A stretch of DNA of 64,000 nt from Dillenia suffruticosa (taxonomy: Eukaryota > Streptophyta > Magnoliopsida > Dilleniales > Dilleniaceae): the NCBI GenBank assembly GCA_033439265.1, contig JAVTVX010000013.1, forward strand, positions 15,852,500 through 15,916,499, in the 5' to 3' direction. Positions 58,331 through 64,000 of this stretch are shown here, in pieces. The translations under genes and the position numbers were made by a program. The stretch's first letter is position 1, and each line of letters begins with the position of its first letter. The notes below the pieces were generated by a model. The model saw only the letters and a list, made by a program, of their open reading frames with translations. It did not search any database and had not been told where the DNA came from.

Positions 58331-58679
58331 TAGACCAATCAAGTATCCCATAAAATTCAAATACCAAGTTAGTTGTCATCCAAAATGACTTTCAAGTACC
58401 TATGAATACAAATTAGAGTATGAGTGACAACTAAAAATTCCACAAGCAACTGACCAAGATTAAGTAGGTCAACCTTCTCTTACTACATTAAGAAAATTTA
58501 GTCAAGAAAGAATATCAGTTATACCTGATAACTATATGGTATACTTTCAAGAGTTTGACTATAACGCTGGAGTCGAAAATGATTTAAAAATATTTTCACA
58601 TGCCATAAGTTCTAAGAACTTGAACTTATACTGAATACCATGAAGGATGAGATAAACTCCATAAAAAGCAACGAAGTTT

Positions 58680-59348
58680 AGAATCATATAGAGTTGTCAG
58701 ATATAGTGAAACCTATCAGATGTAAATAGGTCTTCAAAATTAAGACAAACTCCTTGGGTAATATCGAGAAATATAAGACTAAACTTGTTGCTAAAGAGTT
58801 CACCCAAAAGGAAGGAATTAACTACTTGAAGATATTTTCTCCGGTGTTTAAGAAAGATTCTCTGTATTATTGTAGCACTTGTTACATATTTTGATCTATA
58901 ATTACAACAAATGAATGTGAAAATGGATTTCTTTAATAAGAAATTAGAGGAAGAAGTTTACATGTGTCAACCTAAAGGATTCTCCTATAGTGGTAGTGAA
59001 TATTTGGTGTGCAATCTCAAGGTCAGTGGGAGCAGATTTTATTTTTTTATTCTATATGTGGATGATATATTATTTGCCACAAATGATAAGGGGATGCTGT
59101 ATGAGGTGGAACAGTTCCTCTCTGAGAACTCTGAGATGAAACATTTATGTGATACATCTTATATTATCTGTATAAAAATACAACGAGATAGATTTCATAA
59201 GGTTTTGAGACTATGTCAAGAGAATTATGTCAACAAAGTGTTTAAGAGATACAAGATGGAGAATTTTTCACCAAGTATAACTCAAATTGTCAAAGAGGAT
59301 AGATTGAATTTGGATCAATGCCTTAAAATAGGTTTGGAAAGCGAATAG
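58680..59348 (+). pseudogene. Copia element 2 RT relic with internal deletion
   Basis: After VFKIKTNSLGNIEKYKTKLV the last open part (58911-59348) reads MKMDFFNKKLEEEVYMCQPK, GFSYSGSEYLVCNLKVSGSR, then FILYVDDILFATND with an intact YVDD. Between CNLK and VSGS the usual KSIYGLKQASRQWY... block of roughly 40-45 residues is missing without a frameshift. The frame ends at 59348, before any RNase H. Confidence 0.8.
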
Positions 59349-59481
59349 ATGACTAACATTCAATAAAGTTGTGCGCATGTTGTTGTGTTGAGATAAATTC
59401 ATCAAATTTAGATTCCAAATAAACGTAAGATTTATTCATAAAGTAAATATCACCATAGGTTTATTCCAAATAAACGCATGT

Positions 59482-60015
59482 TGTTGGGTTAAGTAGGAGA
59501 AAGTTATGAATTTTTTAAATTCAAATTCCTTGAGTTAATACATTAAAAACGAAGTTAATGAGGAAAATTTAACAAAAAAAAGATTAAATATGATAATGAA
59601 CGGAAGAGATTTGAATTGAGATACATTTGATCGGATTTTGGTATCCCATTCAAATCTCTGCACAATTAATCTTGTTTTTCCATTTTGAATATTTAATTAA
59701 ATTCTCGTAATATTTAACAATAATTTAAAGTGATAATTATAGGGTTTTAATAGTTTTTTATGATTAAGAGACTATGTAAACCCCCTCTTAATGCATTGAG
59801 TCTTTAAATCTAAATTTCAAAAACTCTACATCATTTATTAAGTGAAATTAAGGATTTAGAAAATTTATGTACGTTCCAAATATCATTTTGATATTATCAC
59901 AATCGTCGAAGATCGTCAGAATAAAAGATGATCGAAAATACATTCAATCCTTATTTTTCAATTATTTTTATATTTAATCATTACAACATTTGCCAAGCAA
60001 TATAACAATTTAACA
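59482..60015 (+). repeat. 3' LTR of Copia element 2
   Basis: Partner of 54291-54780. Its start is uncertain, because a second TGTTGTGTTGAG-like start lies 102 bases upstream at 59380, with a related AATTTAGATTCCAAATAAACG. Confidence 0.8.
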
Positions 60016-60941
60016 AAATTGTCTTTAATTTTGATAAATAGCATTTTAATCAGACTTAGTGTAGCACCAAATTACAATAAGATATTCACGGTTACAATTC
60101 CTTTCTAAGGATTGACTGATAAGCGGGAACATTTGATCCTCGGAAGCAATCATTTATCATAGTAAGCTTTTTATTAATGTTCCTCCAAATTTTGGCTTCT
60201 CGACTTATTATTTGGAATTTGCTTTTGCTCATTTGAAAAGAGGAAACTGACAAAATTGCCATTGCCACCACTCACTTGGGGATTAGCATCGGCAGTTTAA
60301 GTCTTCTCAGTTTTCTAGGAACAAGTGTTTGGCGGCTTTAGCTAAATAACACGGTTAAGTGAACCGAAGAGGTGAGCAGACCTGAATGCTTAACTCCTGT
60401 TTGAAGAACTCTCTCTCTTCTTTATTTCGGTAAAGCTTAAAAAGCCCTCTACTTGGAATGGCTGGATTTGCCCAACAGAGCAGTGAAAGGGCGATTATCA
60501 TGATAATTCTGCATGAGTAGGAGGCCCGTCTCACCAAAAACAAAGAAGGGTAAAAGGCGGAAAAAGGAAAAAAAGGTGAGTGTTGTAATGCTTTTACAAG
60601 AGTTGCCAAAGTAATTTGAAAATTAGGTAAATTTTTTGATACGAGGAAAAATATGTGGTATGGCGTGAGACATGGTTAAAAAAATGACAAGTATTGAGGA
60701 TAGGCTTCACCATAACACGCAGTTCTAGTGTCTCAAAAGCGAATGATATGGCAAAAAATGTGGGTGTGATGTAGGAATTTTCAATACGACTGTCGTGTTT
60801 TTTCAATGGCTCCAATTTTACCTTAGCCAAGCAAGTAAATCTCATGATATGGCGCCTGCCATTTTTACGTGCCACATAGCCTTCTTTTACCGTTTCAAAC
60901 ATTACAACTTAATTTTCTGGGTGTGGGGGGGGGGGGAGAGG

Positions 60942-60972
<31 letters not shown>

Positions 60973-61611
60973 AGAGAGAGAGAAAGAGAGACCCTGAAAT
61001 TTGTAGTTCAAGTTTCTTTGATTTTTATTATTTTTCTTTAATGTGGTTTTCTTCTTCCTCAAGGTGCAACTATGGCGATGTCGATGCGACCAGTTATAGG
61101 TTTGTTCTCTCTCTCTCTCTCTCTCGCATGCATATATCTCACACACATATATATTATGTATTGTAGAATTCATCATTGTATTTCAGGTGAAGTTATAATT
61201 CAATTCAAAAACTCCAACCAACCACAAAATCGATCGGAACTTATTGGCAATTATGTTTGACATTTGCCAAATAGAAGTTTGAGTGTCCTGTCAAATAAAA
61301 AATGAGCAAGCATCTCTTTCATTATTAATTTATTACTCCATTCATTTTCTTTTAACCGTCATTTTTAATAAATTAGTATCATTTTCGTATCTTAATGAAA
61401 AATTAATTGTAATTCTTCAATTTTACCCTTGTGAATAATAAATGCCTTTCACTTTTTTTTTTTTTATTGGAATCTCTTAAATTCCAACCACCCCTTAATA
61501 TTTAATAAAAAAAATTGATTTAATAAAAAAATTAATACAAAAAATAATATTTGTTAATAAAATATAACTCAATTGATATCATTCATATTTTCTCTGAAAT
61601 TTCTAATCCTA
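60016..61611. other. Intergenic with GA/CT tracts
   Basis: G11 at 60925-60936 followed by GA-rich repeats to 60990; (CT)n at 61106-61123. Open frames on both strands across them are repeat-driven. No gene recognised. Confidence 0.4.
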
Positions 61612-61795
61612 TTAACACAATTTAAATGCGCTAATATTTTATTGCTTGTTTTTTATGACTCTCACTTGCGTGCCTTCCTGTTGGAGAACTGGAGTCCTAT
61701 CAACACAATTAAATCTTTTTTTTTTTAATTTTTTACATCTATTAACACAATTTAAATGTTCTATTATTTAATTGCTTGTTTTTGATGACTTTGAT
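61612..61795. repeat. Direct duplication, about 58 bp, spacing 127 bp
   Basis: CTATTAACACAATTTAAATG and the following sequence through ATTGCTTGTTTTT-ATGACT occurs at 61613 and 61739. A third partial copy, CCTATCAACACAATTAAATC, is at 61696. Confidence 0.75.
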
Positions 61796-62600
61796 GAACA
61801 AAATTCAGGGTTGTTAGTATTAGAGTGTTAACAGATTGAAAAAAAATATTGAGAATATATTTATTGTATATATTATAAAATATTCTCCTCTTAGTATTAG
61901 AGACTATATACCCACTTTATACATTCTGTATCACACACCCAATAATATATATATCTTATGGTTAATATATAAAGTAGCCATTTTATGATATTAGGGCATC
62001 TAAGCTCATTGTATCAAAACTTTTTAAATAATATTATATTCCATTTCCTTTATAATTTTTTTTTCAATTAAAATAAAAATCTTTCCATTCAAATATTTTA
62101 AATGGAAATTAAATAACAATTATATTGAAAAATATGTTAATAAATGCAAACTTAATGATAGTAGAGGGTGTTATTTATTTATGTGTTTTATTAAAATAAA
62201 TAGAATATTAAGATCAATAAACTATAGTTTAATTGCATCGTTTCCTTTTTTTTTAAGATTTGGAGTTCGAATATTTTTATATTAAAAAAATATTAAAAAA
62301 TATCATATATTATTTTGTATGCATAGAATGTATATAAGTTTTAATATATATTCGGTTTCTAATCCTAATAATCATTATATTAATATTTTTTCAAATTTAT
62401 AATAAAGTGTTACCATAATAATGTATTATGAAAATATTGCAATAATTTTAAAAATTAAAATTAAAATCATAATTTTTATTTTAATCTCTTTATAAGAAGA
62501 TTTGATTTGTAATTTTTTATATTTTTATAAAGAATATTTAATTAAATTTAAATATATAATATGTCAAATTAGATAAATCAATGGCGTGGAAGCTTTACTC
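61796..62600. other. AT-rich upstream region of GAPN
   Basis: Very AT-rich; no feature recognised. Confidence 0.4.
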
Positions 62601-62628
62601 ACGCCGGCAAATCACACCTGTGATGAAG

Positions 62629-62636
62629 ACACGTGT
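62629..62636 (+). promoter_or_regulatory. G-box / ABRE-like site
   Basis: ACACGTGT within GACACGTGTCA, about 370 bases before the GAPN start codon. This is the binding core of bZIP/bHLH factors and a common abscisic-acid response element; regulation is inferred only. Confidence 0.45.
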
Positions 62637-62874
62637 CATTTCTGTCTCTGCAAATCTCGCTCTCTATCTAGTAACCGCCACGAATCACTCGTGACATCAC
62701 TAGAAAGGTAAAACAGTCTGCGATGGCAATCTCGCGATGGCAATCTCGCAATATTGAAGAAAATTCAGTGACAAAACCGGAATACGATAATATTAATCAA
62801 CAAATGAATGGCAAGTTTATAGATGGCACATTTTCGACCACCAACCTAGGACTTTATTCTTCCCGAGCTTCACC

Positions 62875-62880
62875 TTATAA
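62875..62880 (+). promoter_or_regulatory. Candidate TATA box of GAPN
   Basis: TTATAAG 120 bases before the ATG, followed by a CT-rich leader (62900-62980). Confidence 0.5.
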
Positions 62881-63000
62881 GTGCGGATCACCTTCTTCTC
62901 TCCCTCTCTCTCATCACTAAATTTGACGCCTTCCACCTCGAGTCTTTAAATCCATCTCATTTCTCTCTCTTGAATCCTTTTGTTGTGAGAAAAGTAAAAA

Positions 63001-64000
63001 ATGGCTGGGAATGGAGTGTTTGCAGATATTTTAGATGGGGATGTGTACAAATACTACTCTGATGGAGAGTGGAAGAAGTCTTCTTCTGGTAAATCTGTCT
63101 CGATTGTTAATCCCACCACCAGAAAGACTCAGTACAAGGTTCAAGGTAATCTGAATTTTGATCCTTTTTTTCTACTTGTTTTTATTTTCTGTTTTGCCCT
63201 TTATTTTCTAAAATTTATTCTGCGGCTGATGTGTTGGCATAAGGAGGAACGTTGAGTACTTGAGCGTGGACCATGTGAAATAACTCTGCCTGTGTATGTG
63301 TGTGTGTGGGTGATTCGATTATTGTGAGATTTAATTTGTTGTAGTTGTGCAAATAAGTAGGAGTTGAATGTTTTGAGGAGGCCCAGAAATAAATTTGATT
63401 TTATTGTGAAATATAGCGTGGACTATATGAAATACTTGCTTTTCTTTTATTTATTTATTCTTTTTTTTGTTGAAGAATTTGAGGAGGCCCATAAAGAAAT
63501 GATGTTTCGAGTTTTTATTGGGTAATTTATTTTTCTTTTGGTGGTACTTTTTTTTTTGGGGGGGGGAGATTTTTGAAGATTTGGATTGCGGTCGTTTTGG
63601 ATGGTCGGTAGCAAGTAAGAGGTGAGCGCATTGAACTGCTTACAATCTATAAGTTGGAAATGTTTTTTCTTTTTGATGAATTTCCCTGAAAGGAATTTGG
63701 ATTTTGGGTATTTATTGTCATTATTTATCTTTTGTGGGTCTCTTGATTTTATTTTAATAATTTTATTATTGTTATTATTATTTGAAATTTGGTTTGTGGT
63801 AATTGTGGCAGCTTACAGGTAAGAGTAAGTGCATTTGAATTGCATGAGACTGTGTACTTCCTAAAATTTGTAATTTTTGGATGAATTTGTAGGATCCAGA
63901 AAGAAATTAATGCAATGGATCATTTTTTATTTTTATTTTTTGGTTAAGAATTGCAAATATGGAGACAAAATGTGTTCATGTTTGAAGTCTTCTTTGCTTC
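63001..64000 (+). CDS. GAPN: NADP-dependent non-phosphorylating GAPDH, 5' part (exon 1 plus intron)
   Basis: Exon 1 (63001-63145) encodes 48 residues plus one base: MAGNGVFADILDGDVYKYYS, DGEWKKSSSGKSVSIVNPTT and RKTQYKVQ, followed by a GTAATC donor. This is the N-terminus of plant GAPN (aldehyde dehydrogenase family 11, ALDH11A3 type; usual length about 496 aa). The cytosolic enzyme oxidises glyceraldehyde-3-phosphate to 3-phosphoglycerate with NADP+, making NADPH for the cytosol. The first intron continues to the window edge, so the catalytic Cys and Glu are not seen. Exon 1 has no defect. The ATG context AAAAAATGGCT and the family N-terminus fix the start. Confidence 0.9.

Larger units (their letters stand above)
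54291..60015 (+). mobile_element. Ty1/Copia retrotransposon with both LTRs, decayed
   Basis: Two direct repeats (54291-54780 and about 59482-60015) start TGTTRGG and end in ACA, enclosing a primer-binding site and gag-integrase-RT relics. Flanking AGATT (54286-54290) and AAATT (60016-60020) agree at 4 of 5 positions, as expected of an old 5-bp target duplication. The LTRs differ by many substitutions and indels, so insertion is old. RNase H is missing and all domains are broken. The 1.4 kb before gag is AT-rich with no coding sense. Confidence 0.88.

Noticed and set aside
60795..61176. Overlapping frames on both strands
   Set aside because: Built on GA/CT repeats with a G-run; no protein features.

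Overview
The window is nuclear DNA from a flowering plant, most likely a eudicot. It is AT-rich, its genes are split by GT-AG introns, and it holds telo-box and TGGGCY promoter motifs, plant retrotransposons (Copia, L1 and RTE LINEs, SINEs), a Mutator-like transposon and many GA/CT microsatellites. No prokaryotic, organellar or CRISPR-like system is visible. The species cannot be named from the sequence alone.

Genes I can support, left to right: (1) TRAPPC5/Trs31, a TRAPP vesicle-tethering subunit, + strand, eight exons rebuilt exactly (8768-14321, 194 aa); (2) a decayed FACTOR OF DNA METHYLATION / IDN2-type gene (zf-XS, XS, coiled coil, XH; 21202-23833, +), with a second orphan XH piece right behind TRAPPC5; (3) an intact CAF1 deadenylase in one coding exon (36140-36964, -); (4) tRNA-Thr(AGT) (38970-39043, +); (5) a frameshifted copy of RTF2 (42187-43321, -); (6) ribosomal protein eS12 (46958-49251, +, four coding exons); (7) the first coding exon of the NADP-dependent non-phosphorylating GAPDH (ALDH11A3/GAPN type), which runs off the right edge (63001 onward, +).

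Transposable elements fill much of the rest. There is a possible gypsy-type LTR at 1-1316 and a multiply stopped Copia element at 2743-6581. TRAPPC5 introns hold an LTR-like piece and an RTE tail. A 5'-truncated L1 lies at 15.7-18.7 kb. Two relatives of one MULE family (19.7-20.25 and 29.45-32.53 kb) share a 21-bp palindrome just inside their ends; the larger was later hit by a SINE and by an RTE LINE that left a perfect 22-bp target duplication. Further right are a small TRIM-like element upstream of eS12, a cluster of four SINE-like insertions at 50.6-53.2 kb, and a second Copia element with both LTRs at 54.29-60.02 kb.

The genes do not form a pathway; they are ordinary housekeeping loci separated by repeats. 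The most interesting signals are structural: a possible local duplication of a TRAPPC5-FDM block, the MULE palindrome, the patchwork RTE junction, a 46-bp RTE insertion, the duplicated eS12 promoter segment, and two diverged copies of an unidentified exon at 28.8 and 35.1 kb. I found no convincing new biological system.
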